From Streptomyces sp. SID8374 (GTDB lineage: Bacteria; Actinomycetota; Actinomycetes; Streptomycetales; Streptomycetaceae): a stretch of 64,000 bases of DNA. A program made the translations under genes and the position numbers. The notes under the pieces were generated by a model. It ran no database searches and had not been told where the DNA came from. It was given only the letters and a program-made list of their open reading frames with translations. This document shows, one piece after another, positions 53,301-61,044 of the stretch (within the stretch, counting starts at the first letter, position 1; the number at the start of each line of letters is the position of its first letter). The stretch lies in assembly GCF_009865135.1 (NCBI RefSeq), contig NZ_WWGH01000001.1, positions 2,294,001 through 2,358,000 of the forward strand, given 5' to 3'.

Positions 53301-54336
53301 GGGCATGCTGCGCTGGAACGACGTACGGATCGCCACCCAGTCGAACTTCGGCACACGCGTCGAACTGCGGCTGAACGACCCCAGCGAGTCCAGCATCGAC
53401 CGCAAGCTCGCCGAGACCCTGTCACCAGACGAGCCCGGCCGCGTCCTCACCGACGGCAAGCTCTTCGCCCAGGTGGCCCTCCCCCGCACGGACGGGGTCG
53501 ACGACACGGCGGATCTCGGGGCGGTCCTGGAGCGTACGGCTCGCTCGGTGCGGGCCACCTGGAGCGGCGAAGTAGCGCAGCCCGTACGGGTGTTGCCGCA
53601 CATCCTGGAGCCCCAGTCACTGCCGGGCCCGGCGGCCGAGCCCACCCGCGTACCGATCGGACTCGACCAGTCGGCGCTCGCGCCCGTGCTGCTGGACCTG
53701 TTCCAGCACGACCAGCACCTGCTGGTGCTGGGGGACAGCGAGTGCGGCAAGACGAACCTGCTGCGGACCGTCGCGCACGGCCTCATCGACCGTTACGGCG
53801 AGGACGAGTTGGTGTTCGCGGTGATGGACCCGCGGCGCTCGCTGCGCGGTGCGGTCCCGGAGGAGTTCAACGGGGGTTATGCCTACAACCCCAAGCTGTG
53901 CATGGGGCTTTCGATGGGCATCGCCACCGAACTGGAGAAGCGGCTGCCCGACGAGAACGCCCGCCTGGAGGACCTGGAGCCCGGCAACTGGGGCAAGGGC
54001 CCGCGGATCGTGGTGCTCGTCGACGACTACGACGTCCTCACGACCGCCGGACAGTCCCCGCTGGCCGCGTTCCTCCCGTACATCCCCTCGGCGGTCGACA
54101 TCGGCCTCCACTTCGTCCTGACCCGCCGGGTCGCCGGTGCGTCGCGGGGCATGTACGAGCCGCTGGTGCAGGGCCTGCGGGAGTCGGGGGCCTCGGCGCT
54201 GCTGATGGCGGGCGACCGCAGCGAGGGCCAGCTGTTCCCGGGGGTGTACGCCTCCCAACAGGCGCCTGGCCGGGGCGTGTTCATCCGCAGGGGCCAGCCG
54301 AACCGCCTGATCCAGACGGTGTACGCGCCGAAATGA
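50350..54336 (+). CDS. eccC: EccC, FtsK/SpoIIIE-type T7SS ATPase with three motor domains
   Basis: A 1,328-residue protein from ATG 50350. Two N-terminal transmembrane helices (about residues 35-80) are followed by a DUF domain. Three FtsK-like ATPase domains follow, with Walker A motifs GATGSGKSELLRT (about residue 489), GGPQSGKTTLLRT (about 841) and GDSECGKTNLLRT (about 1127). The first domain has an intact Walker B (LFVVIDEFGEL); the later two have ILLVIDGFGAL and RIVVLVDDYDVL without the usual catalytic Glu, as in other EccC proteins. EccC recognises Esx substrates and drives secretion. The single-chain form is typical of actinobacterial systems with fused EccCa/EccCb. Confidence 0.92.
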   Translation: MSTRLIHRPARTTRPPAAPAPRTIEAPPNLPEGKAGNIAMSLLPVAGVMSSVVMMTVVRNSQFAALGAIILVVTVIGSVALLFSQRGKAQRTRRTQREAYLAYVEELREELSAEERERRERADVLNPPPYALYDIVRDPARLWERRRVDDDFLRVRVGTGEMPVRDLQIAEPGSSVLTPPDLFMLNEASALVKRFRNGTELPLTVSLDRIGNVSVIGPREDCLRVARALLVQTAALHAPDDVAIALAAPGDRMADWEWAKWLPHLLDTEQFDGPVAARRIAPSAPQLARQLGPELRRRASYAAEVRRGLAGRDALSMNSRLLVVTDGHGEDAVDLPRPDDAVGLSEMGVTVLHLLERRVQEPGQVSVRITVDGTDVVIEDLRAPEPLEAHGSVDEAGIPFAEGLARMLAPLRLSAESLADAPLSGPVEFAAMLGIDDVARLDLDRLWSPRGERAFLRVPIGISDSHEPVLLDLKESSELGMGPHGLCVGATGSGKSELLRTLVLALVATHPPEDLALVLVDYKGGATFAPFAELPHVAGVITNLENQAGLVERVHSSLAGEVKRRQQALKDAGNVADIGDYAALRAEKRPDLDPLPHLFVVIDEFGELLTAKPDFIDLFLSIGRIGRSIGVHLLLSSQRIEGGKLKGLDTYLSYRLGLRTFSADESRTVLDTTDAFHLPPLPGFGYLKVDTSHYARFKAGYVSGGYRGPVRRTEAEETGPLALPYEAFNTLAGPGEAQQAPEPASRRRETGPTELGVMVDQLTGAAAPVRSIWLPPLPTATALDTVAGPLDIGPRGMRLAGAGPSGRPLRVPLGLLDDPAKQWQGKWFLDLTVAGGHAAVIGGPQSGKTTLLRTLVLSLALTHTPREVGVYGLDLVGGGLQALSGLPHVGGIAGRADRERAARTVEEVRTMLALREDLFREHGIDSVEQLRTLHAAGRLPELASAEILLVIDGFGALRDDFDELDDAIADILKRGGGYGIHVVAGMLRWNDVRIATQSNFGTRVELRLNDPSESSIDRKLAETLSPDEPGRVLTDGKLFAQVALPRTDGVDDTADLGAVLERTARSVRATWSGEVAQPVRVLPHILEPQSLPGPAAEPTRVPIGLDQSALAPVLLDLFQHDQHLLVLGDSECGKTNLLRTVAHGLIDRYGEDELVFAVMDPRRSLRGAVPEEFNGGYAYNPKLCMGLSMGIATELEKRLPDENARLEDLEPGNWGKGPRIVVLVDDYDVLTTAGQSPLAAFLPYIPSAVDIGLHFVLTRRVAGASRGMYEPLVQGLRESGASALLMAGDRSEGQLFPGVYASQQAPGRGVFIRRGQPNRLIQTVYAPK

Positions 54337-54406
54337 CGTACACCGCCGCCGCCCCCATGACCGTCCACCACCGAACCCGAACGACAAAGGACCGGACGAC
54401 CACCCC

Positions 54407-55825
54407 ATGACCAAGGACGTCATCGCCCTCACCTCCAAGATGCCCGACCCGTGGACCGTACTGGCGGGCCTGCTCTCCGGCGGCCCGGACAAGCTGGTGG
54501 GCACGCGCGGGGACGGCGCGGTGATCCAGCTCTGCGACCCCGAGGGCCGGCCGCTCGTCTCCGTGGAGGCGCCGCTGCTGGTCTCCGTCGAGGGGGAGGC
54601 CGAGCGGCTGCTCGGGGCCACGGCGCCCCCGGTCCCGTACTGGTGGACGGAGGCACGCGCCACCACGGGTGTCGCGGAGGCGGAACAGCTCGCGGGCACG
54701 TTCGCGACCCGGCTCGCCTCGCTGGTGGGCGGCTCCGCCTGGCCCCCGGACGCGGCCGGCTCGCTCGCCGTGGTGAAGACCGAGGGCGTGAGCGTGGCGC
54801 CGGAGCCCGCCGCCGCGCAGCCCGCGATCGACGTCCTCACCGAGCGGGTCGCGGTCGTCATCCAGGACCGCCCGGTGGTGGCGATGACGGCGTGGCTCTC
54901 CGACGCCTTCCGGGCGGCGGCCGAGGCGGGCCTCGGCCTCCAGATCGTGAGCCCGGCGGGCGCCACGCTCTCCCCCGCCGTACAGGACACGTTGGGCGGC
55001 TGGCCGTCGCGCTGGATCGTGCAGGACGAGCGGGACGGCTACTACGACGGCCTCACCGGCGCCGTACTGCGCTGGCAGGACGGCATGTTCGCCCCGGTCA
55101 TCTCCCCCGAGGCGACGGAGGACGACCCGCGCACCCCGGTGGCGGCCACCTTCCAGCAGGTCCACGACACCGGCGAGCGCCAACTCGCCCTGACCTTCCG
55201 CATGGTGCACCCGGCGGACGACCGGCTGGTGCTGGGCGGCGGGCTGGAGACGGTCTGGCGGGAGCTGACGGGCGAACCGCCGGCCGGCTGGGGCACATCG
55301 GAACCGGCGACGCTCCCGTGGTCGCTGCGCCGTCTGACCGACGTCGCGCACGAACGGGCGCCGGAACCGACCTGGTTCGTCGTGGTCGGCAACCGGGCCC
55401 GGCCGGGCATCGCCACCGTACGGATCACGCGTACGGAGGCGGGGGTGGAGGAGCACGTCACGCTCGCGTTCGGCTACGGCAGCGACGACGAACTCCCCCT
55501 GGACACCCTGCCCGCGGCCGCCGAGGCGCTCGCCACCCGCCACCGCCTCCAGTCGATGCTCGTACAACTTCGCAAAGCACGACGCGATGTGGCCGTGCCC
55601 TCGCACTTCGAGGGCCCCGGGGTTCCGCTGGCCTTCGTGCTGGGCGCGGAGGAGGTCCGCGTGATGCCGGGGGACCGGGCCCGCCGCACACCGCTGGCCC
55701 GGCAGCCGGTGGCGCTCGGCCCGAGGACCCGGCCCGCGCTGTACTACCCGCTGCCGGGCGACCCTTCGGACCTGTCGGGCTGGCAGGAGTACGAGCGGCT
55801 GATGCGCCATCTCAAGGGTGCGTAG
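54407..55825 (+). CDS. DUF6177-type T7SS-associated protein
   Basis: A 472-residue, mostly soluble protein from ATG 54407 (MTKDVIALTSKMPDPWTVLA). I recall this pattern as DUF6177, found beside Streptomyces T7SS genes; no reaction is known. No transmembrane helix or signal peptide is evident. Repeated beta-rich units are visible, for example AIDVLTERVAVVIQDRPVVA and the WSLRRLTDVAHERAPEPTWF block. It follows eccC by 70 bp and precedes the Esx-like genes, so it probably helps secretion or chaperones substrates. A soluble EccE/EspG-like role is possible but not supported by visible motifs. Confidence 0.65.
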   Translation: MTKDVIALTSKMPDPWTVLAGLLSGGPDKLVGTRGDGAVIQLCDPEGRPLVSVEAPLLVSVEGEAERLLGATAPPVPYWWTEARATTGVAEAEQLAGTFATRLASLVGGSAWPPDAAGSLAVVKTEGVSVAPEPAAAQPAIDVLTERVAVVIQDRPVVAMTAWLSDAFRAAAEAGLGLQIVSPAGATLSPAVQDTLGGWPSRWIVQDERDGYYDGLTGAVLRWQDGMFAPVISPEATEDDPRTPVAATFQQVHDTGERQLALTFRMVHPADDRLVLGGGLETVWRELTGEPPAGWGTSEPATLPWSLRRLTDVAHERAPEPTWFVVVGNRARPGIATVRITRTEAGVEEHVTLAFGYGSDDELPLDTLPAAAEALATRHRLQSMLVQLRKARRDVAVPSHFEGPGVPLAFVLGAEEVRVMPGDRARRTPLARQPVALGPRTRPALYYPLPGDPSDLSGWQEYERLMRHLKGA

Positions 55826-55873
55826 GGCGAGGTGGCCGATGTCATGGGTTGGTCACAACGCCACTCTGGCCGA

Positions 55874-55911
55874 TTGCAGATTGCAGTCGTGACGCAAGGA
55901 TTGATAGACAT
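55874..55911 (+). promoter_or_regulatory. probable promoter of the Esx/toxin operon
   Basis: A tandem TTGCAGATTGCAG (55874-55886) offers a -35 TTGCAG at 55881-55886. After 18 bp TAGACA (55905-55910) is a possible -10. It lies about 45 bp upstream of the first Esx-like gene in a 131-bp gap after the DUF6177 gene. Confidence 0.45.
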
Positions 55912-55956
55912 GAATCCGAACACTCATGCGTTCGTTCGAGGTGTTGGGGGAAGACG

Positions 55957-56289
55957 ATGAAGTTCGACATGGGGGCCTCGGTCCTTTCCACGCTGATCTC
56001 GCATTCACAGGGCGCGAGTACGGACCTGGGGACGCTGATCCGGCAGCTCATCGCGGCCGCCGAGCCGCTGGAGGGCAAGTTCAACGGAGCGGGGAAGGTC
56101 GCCTTCGACGACTTCAAGAACCGCTCCGACGAGATCACCGCCGCGCTCAACGCCTCGCTGTCCGGAATCCTGGGCGGCCAGTCCGGGATGGACGCGGCGT
56201 TCGGCTCGGGTGACCAGGAGCAGGGCGAGAACGCGAAGACGCAGATGGCGTCGGCCAATTTCGACGCGGCACGCTTCGGCGGCCGCTGA
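55957..56289 (+). CDS. WXG100-superfamily (Esx-like) protein A
   Basis: A 110-residue protein from ATG 55957 behind GGGGGAAGACG. It has the Esx size and helical-hairpin plan: helix one with STLISHSQGASTDLGTLIRQ, a turn around KFNGAGKVAFDDFKNRS, then helix two with DEITAALNASLSGILGGQSG. The classical WxG turn is replaced by FNGAG. Such proteins are secreted as dimers by EccC-driven T7SS. It is paired with the second Esx-like gene 68 bp downstream, so the two are likely a heterodimer and may carry or co-secrete the toxin encoded further down. Confidence 0.75.
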   Translation: MKFDMGASVLSTLISHSQGASTDLGTLIRQLIAAAEPLEGKFNGAGKVAFDDFKNRSDEITAALNASLSGILGGQSGMDAAFGSGDQEQGENAKTQMASANFDAARFGGR

Positions 56290-56357
56290 GCCCGCCCGCG
56301 CACAGGGTCTTCGGGTATTTCGGGGTTTTCGGTTTTCACCACGGGGAGTGATGGTTG

Positions 56358-56666
56358 ATGGGCAGCACGGACCGGCGTTCGTACGACACGGGTGCCTCGA
56401 CGGAGGTCCAGGGCAACATCCAGCTGGTGATCGCCCAGCTGGAGCAGGTGATCACGGCGCGGGACACGCAGGTGAAGGCGGCGATGAACGATTTCGCGGC
56501 CGACGGCGTCGCGGACGAGTACCACGGCAAGGAACTGCGGTGGAACGCGACCTCGCAGGAGGTCAAGAACATCATCCAGCTGCTGCGTACGACGCTGGAG
56601 AAGAACGACGGCACGGCCTCGCAGACGCTGGCGCGCGCGAAGGCCGCGGTCGACGGCATCGGCTGA
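56358..56666 (+). CDS. WXG100-superfamily (Esx-like) protein B
   Basis: A 102-residue helical protein from ATG 56358. The first helix (VQGNIQLVIAQLEQVITARD), a turn near DEYHGKELRWNA and the second helix (TSQEVKNIIQLLRTTLEKND) match the Esx hairpin. No WxG is present, but YHGKELRWN sits at the turn position. It is probably the partner of the preceding Esx-like protein. The start has only a weak ribosome site (GGGGAG 16 nt upstream); a TTG directly before the ATG is also in frame. Confidence 0.72.
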   Translation: MGSTDRRSYDTGASTEVQGNIQLVIAQLEQVITARDTQVKAAMNDFAADGVADEYHGKELRWNATSQEVKNIIQLLRTTLEKNDGTASQTLARAKAAVDGIG

Positions 56667-56737
56667 CGCGGCGGCCGGCGTGAGCCGGTGATGGGTTGTT
56701 CGAGGTCTGTTCCAGGTGGTACGGGGGTGGGGCGCCG

Positions 56738-57163
56738 GTGGCGGCGTGGGATATCAAACCGCAGGGCGTACAAGGTCAGTTGAAGGTCGTCGGTACGCAT
56801 GCCGGTGATCTGGAGAAGGCGCTCAGCGCGCTCATGACGGACCTCTCGGAGGCGGCGCAGGCGGCGGGGACGGCGGTGCCGGGCACCGCGGCGAGTACAC
56901 CGCTGCACGGCCCGGTGGCACCGGGACAGGCGCCGTTGTCGCAGGCGGCGATGGGCCCGGTGGCGGCCGCTCTGGGACAGTACGCGCAGGCGCGGCAGGC
57001 GCAGTTGAAGTCGATGGCAGAGCGGATCCAGGCGGCGGTGCTCGGGGCGGCGACAGCGACCAACGAGTACGTCGAGGGTGACCTCGACACGGCCAAGCAG
57101 GCGCAGGACGCGGCGAAGTCGGTCCGTCTGGACCTGCTCAAGGACATGGGGGCCGGCAAATGA
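56738..57163 (+). CDS. DUF6507-type Esx-associated protein
   Basis: A 141-residue protein starting GTG 56738 (AAWDIKPQGVQGQLKVVG). The W-D-I-x-P-x-G-V-Q-G start matches what I recall as DUF6507, a family next to WXG100 and toxin genes in Streptomyces. It is helical, with a Pro/Ala/Thr-rich hinge (about residues 50-75) between two helices, so it may be a third Esx-like partner or an adaptor for the toxin. The stop overlaps the toxin start as ATGA. An upstream in-frame start at 56696 is possible but would add residues unlike the family. Confidence 0.65.
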   Translation: MAAWDIKPQGVQGQLKVVGTHAGDLEKALSALMTDLSEAAQAAGTAVPGTAASTPLHGPVAPGQAPLSQAAMGPVAAALGQYAQARQAQLKSMAERIQAAVLGAATATNEYVEGDLDTAKQAQDAAKSVRLDLLKDMGAGK

Positions 57164-60159
57164 GCGACGACCAACCGGTCAACCTGGAGGGCATACCGGT
57201 CTTCACCGGGAACCTCGCGCTGCTCGACACCAAGGTGACCGCGCTGACCAAGGACGGGGCGAAGATCTCCTCGGCCGCGTCCGACATCCACAGCAGCTTC
57301 GGTGGCCTGCAGGCCTTCTACAAGGCTCCCGAGGCCGACCAGCTGTTCGCGACGACCAAGCCGGTCGCCGACCGCGGGGCCTCGCTCAAGTCCGACCTGG
57401 CCACCATCACCAGCGCGCTGAGCACCTACTCGGACGACGCCTATCCCCTGGTCGAGAAGTTGAAACGGCTCAAGCGGGACGCGGGCGCCTTCCTCGTCAA
57501 AGCCAACGCCGACGACAAGTGGCGCGAGGACGGCGGCCTGGTCGAGGAGAACAACAACCGCCGTGACGAGATCGCCGAGACCTGGGCCGCGTTCCAGGCG
57601 GTCGAACGCGCCTGCCACAACAAGATCATCTCTTTGGTGCCGGGCGGCAAGCAGCTCAAGGTGGACGACGGCTCCGGCGGCAAGGGCATGTACGGCTACG
57701 ACGCCGAGGCCCTGAAGCACGCCAAGGGCCTGCCCTGGGGCGACCCGGTCAAGGAGTCGACACCCTGGTACCACATCCACGAACACCTCTGGGACTTCGG
57801 CAAGGGCCTCGTCGTCGACGGTGTCTGGGGCACGATCAAGGGCCTGGGCACTCTGGTCGGCACCGACGGCTGGGATGCCATGAAGCAGGCCTGGACGGGC
57901 CTGGCCAAGCTGGGCACGGGCATCCTCATCTCCGCCACCCCGCTGGCGGCCGCGTTCTGGCTGGCACCGGAGGACAAGCTCCCCTCCTGGCTGCGGGACT
58001 CGCGCACCGCGATGAAGGAGACCGGCAAGGCGCTGCTGGCCTGGGACCAGTGGAGCGAGAACCCGTCGCGCGCGGCGGGGGCGGTCACCTTCAACGTGGT
58101 GACCACCGTCTTCACCGGCGGCACCGGCGGCGCGGTCGCCGGCGGCGGCAAGGCGGCCCTCGCGGCGAAGGCCCTGTCGTTCGCGGGCAAGGCGGGCCGG
58201 GCCATCGACCCGATGACGTACCTCTTCAAGGGCGCGGGCGCGGGTCTGACGAAGATCAGCGATGTGATGGCCGGGCTCAAGGGCATGGGCAACATCGAGA
58301 TCCCCACCCTCCCCCCGGGCACGATCACGCTCCCGGACGGCGGCTTCAAGCTGGCCGACGGCACCCTGCACCTGCCCGAGGGCGCGGCGGTCCCGGACGG
58401 CGCGTTCGAGGTCCCGAAGGGCGCGGTCAGGCTCCCCGAGGGCATGGACATCCCCGCCGGAGCGGTCGACCTCGGCGACGGCGTGGTCCGCCTCCCCGAG
58501 GGCATGGCCCCGCCTGCGGGCTCACTGCCGATCCCGGAGGGCGCTCTCAAACTCCCCGAGGGCACCACCGCGCTCCCCGAGAACACGGTCAGACTGACCG
58601 ACCTGGACGGCAACGCGGTCCACATCGACGCCCAGGGCAACCTCCTCAAGGAGGACGGCACCCTCAAGCAGCACCACTCAGCCGCCCCCGACGGCAACCC
58701 GGCCGACAACGCCCCGATCAGGACCGACGCGGACACCCCGCTGCCCCGCACACCCGCCGAGGAATCCGCCCTGGTAGGCGCGGGCGCCCGCACCGGCGGC
58801 GACCACATCCGCCTGGGCTCGGACTTCGCCGACACAGGACGGCTGGGCGACGACGTGTCCCGCACGGGCGACAACGTCCCCGGCTTCGACAGGACACCGG
58901 GCGGAACGGCGAACCACCTTCCGGGCGGCTCGGCCCCGGACAACCTGCCGACCAACAGCCTGGACAACGCCACTCCGGGCAGCACCCCGGGCGGCGGCCG
59001 GGGCGGCGGGCCGGGCGACCACCTTCCGGCGAACAACCTCGACGGAGGCGGCCTTACGGGCACGGGCGGCCGCGACATACCCGGCGGATCAGCCGCAGAC
59101 AACGGGATACCGAGCGGTGGCGCCGACAACGGCGGTGTTCCCGGTCCACGGAACCCTGACAGTGCCGACCTCGGCGGGGTCGACGATGCGGCCCGTGGCA
59201 GCGACGGCACTTCTACGCCGCCGGGCTTGACACGCCAGCCCGTACCGCGCCCCACCTTCATGCTTGACGGCCCCAACCCGTACGGGAGGCCCGGTTCCCT
59301 GACCCTGGAGCAGATCGAAGAAATCCAGGTGTACAGGGCGAACGAGGAGCCGGGCTACTTCGACCGCTACTACCGAAGTGACGGGACTCGCAAGCGAGTC
59401 GAGGTCCATGACGAGAGCGGATTCACTCCCCCACAGCTCGCTCAACTGTCGAAGGACGCTCCCTGGGGCCGCGCCAAGGACGCGCCCGCACCTCCCAAAC
59501 CTCACTTCCTCGACTCGAACTACATTTCGGTGGGGGCGGACACCGTAACGAGCCAAGCCAGGCTCAAGATTCTTGACACAGCTGCACAGAAGCGCTACTT
59601 CGCCATTCAGTGGGACAATCTCGTAGCAAAATGGAAGGGTGAGACAGGGCTCGCTCACGAAGCGTTGGGCACGCCCCAATCGGCTGCGCAATGGGCTGAA
59701 GCCCGGGGAACCTACAAGGAATCTCACACCCACATGGGGAAAGCCGCCGAAGAATTCGGCGAGAAGGCGGCAGAGCATCACTTCATCGCAGAACGGTACC
59801 CAGATTTCGAGAAGCAGTCGCTCCTCGGCCCGAAGAGCGGCAATGATCAGTTCGACCAAGTCTGGAAACACGATGATGGCCGAGTTGTCGTCATCGAAGC
59901 GAAAAGCAGCGTCGATACAGAGCTGGGCAGGCGAAAGCTCCCCAACGGTAGGCAGGTCTCCCAAGGCAGCAGAGAGTACTTCCTGGACATCATCGCAGAG
60001 ATGAAGAAGCGCGGTGAACGCGATACTGTTCGCGATCTGCAAAAAGCCCTCAAGGCCGGAAAGCTGGACTACGTCGTCGTCAAGGGCGAAAAGAATTCTG
60101 GAACGTATACTGGCTATCAGTACCGGCGGTTCGACATCAGCAAGGGGACTCTTCCGTGA
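57160..60159 (+). CDS. T7SS polymorphic toxin with PD-(D/E)xK-like nuclease tip
   Basis: A 999-residue protein. The N-terminal 230 residues are helical and LXG/Esx-like (LLDTKVTALTKDGAKISSAA), with the targeting part for T7 secretion. A membrane-prone region (FNVVTTVFTGGTGGAVAGGG) follows. A run of about ten ten-residue LPEG/PxGA repeats (about residues 385-480) and a Gly/Asp/Asn-rich linker come next. The last about 300 residues form the toxin tip. It contains FDQVW (Asp899) then VVVIEAKSS (Glu913, Lys915), the D...ExK signature of restriction-type nucleases. GC content and codon bias fall from about 59280 onward, as expected for an exchanged tip. The immunity gene overlaps as GTGA. Confidence 0.8.
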   Translation: MSDDQPVNLEGIPVFTGNLALLDTKVTALTKDGAKISSAASDIHSSFGGLQAFYKAPEADQLFATTKPVADRGASLKSDLATITSALSTYSDDAYPLVEKLKRLKRDAGAFLVKANADDKWREDGGLVEENNNRRDEIAETWAAFQAVERACHNKIISLVPGGKQLKVDDGSGGKGMYGYDAEALKHAKGLPWGDPVKESTPWYHIHEHLWDFGKGLVVDGVWGTIKGLGTLVGTDGWDAMKQAWTGLAKLGTGILISATPLAAAFWLAPEDKLPSWLRDSRTAMKETGKALLAWDQWSENPSRAAGAVTFNVVTTVFTGGTGGAVAGGGKAALAAKALSFAGKAGRAIDPMTYLFKGAGAGLTKISDVMAGLKGMGNIEIPTLPPGTITLPDGGFKLADGTLHLPEGAAVPDGAFEVPKGAVRLPEGMDIPAGAVDLGDGVVRLPEGMAPPAGSLPIPEGALKLPEGTTALPENTVRLTDLDGNAVHIDAQGNLLKEDGTLKQHHSAAPDGNPADNAPIRTDADTPLPRTPAEESALVGAGARTGGDHIRLGSDFADTGRLGDDVSRTGDNVPGFDRTPGGTANHLPGGSAPDNLPTNSLDNATPGSTPGGGRGGGPGDHLPANNLDGGGLTGTGGRDIPGGSAADNGIPSGGADNGGVPGPRNPDSADLGGVDDAARGSDGTSTPPGLTRQPVPRPTFMLDGPNPYGRPGSLTLEQIEEIQVYRANEEPGYFDRYYRSDGTRKRVEVHDESGFTPPQLAQLSKDAPWGRAKDAPAPPKPHFLDSNYISVGADTVTSQARLKILDTAAQKRYFAIQWDNLVAKWKGETGLAHEALGTPQSAAQWAEARGTYKESHTHMGKAAEEFGEKAAEHHFIAERYPDFEKQSLLGPKSGNDQFDQVWKHDDGRVVVIEAKSSVDTELGRRKLPNGRQVSQGSREYFLDIIAEMKKRGERDTVRDLQKALKAGKLDYVVVKGEKNSGTYTGYQYRRFDISKGTLP

Positions 60160-61019
60160 CCACAACTATCGCCCGCCATGATCTGTCGGCAGGCCCCGAT
60201 GCCGAACGCCTCGCGGACGGTCTTGACGAAGACCTGATCGAGGAAATCGATGACCTTGAGACGACTGCGGTGCTCATCGACTCGGCCTTCAGCTCCGCCC
60301 GCCTGTCTTTGAGTGCCAGGTGCGTGGCAGACCCGCGGGCCTCGGCGGTCGAGACGTGGGAGTCCACGGTCAACGCCCTCCAGCTCGGTTCGGCACTGTT
60401 CGCGGTGACAGGTGCGCAGGACGGCTCGGTCCAATGCCGGATCAACCGAAAGCTGCGGACCATCCCGGCGACCGGACCGATGTCCACTGCTGACGCCGGT
60501 ACCTGGCTCTCCGCCTTCTGGCTGGCCGTCATCTGCCGTGATCAGGACCGTATGACGCAGCTCAGCGAAATCCCGCTGGAGCGGCTGCGCTCGCCGGAGG
60601 GCTCCTACGACGAGTACATCTACCACTGGGTGGACACCCTCCAGAGCTGGTGGCTACGGCGACCGGACCTCGCGGACAAGCTCATCGCCACGATCGAAGC
60701 CTCCGACCCCGCCGTGGCACGCATCGCCCCCCAAGACCTCCTCCAGGCCGTGCTCTATCCGCCGATCAACCTCTTCTACCACTACGTCCGCAACGACCGG
60801 GACGGATTCGCCCCCGCCCTCGCGGACGCCCTGAAACTCCACAAGACGTACTGGACCCTGACCGAGGACCGCGCCAAGGACATCGACGGCAGCATCGCCC
60901 TGGGCCCCCTCGCCATCGCCTGCCTCGCCTACGACGCCGAATTCCCCCTCGACGTCGAATCCGATTACCTCCCCAAGCACCTGCTCCAGCGCACCTGGCT
61001 CGGGGAGTTCCCCACCTGA
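60156..61019 (+). CDS. Imm49-family immunity protein, cognate to the T7SS toxin
   Basis: A 287-residue protein from GTG 60156, overlapping the toxin stop, which marks it as the cognate immunity gene. Family-like segments are AVETWESTVNALQLGSALFA, GTWLSAFWLAVICRDQDRM, YDEYIYHWVDTLQSWWLRR and LGPLAIACLAYDAEFPLDVE. It should bind and block the nuclease tip in the cytoplasm. The protein at 62595-63455 is a clear paralogue of nearly the same length. Assignment as Imm49 rests on pattern recall. Confidence 0.78.
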   Translation: MTTTIARHDLSAGPDAERLADGLDEDLIEEIDDLETTAVLIDSAFSSARLSLSARCVADPRASAVETWESTVNALQLGSALFAVTGAQDGSVQCRINRKLRTIPATGPMSTADAGTWLSAFWLAVICRDQDRMTQLSEIPLERLRSPEGSYDEYIYHWVDTLQSWWLRRPDLADKLIATIEASDPAVARIAPQDLLQAVLYPPINLFYHYVRNDRDGFAPALADALKLHKTYWTLTEDRAKDIDGSIALGPLAIACLAYDAEFPLDVESDYLPKHLLQRTWLGEFPT

Positions 61020-61044
61020 TCGCTTCCGCAGGCGGTTGACCCGA

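Noticed and set aside
58380..58600. CRISPR-like or satellite repeat in the toxin gene
   Set aside because: The repetition is at protein level (decapeptide LPEG units) in a coding frame, with no conserved DNA spacer structure.
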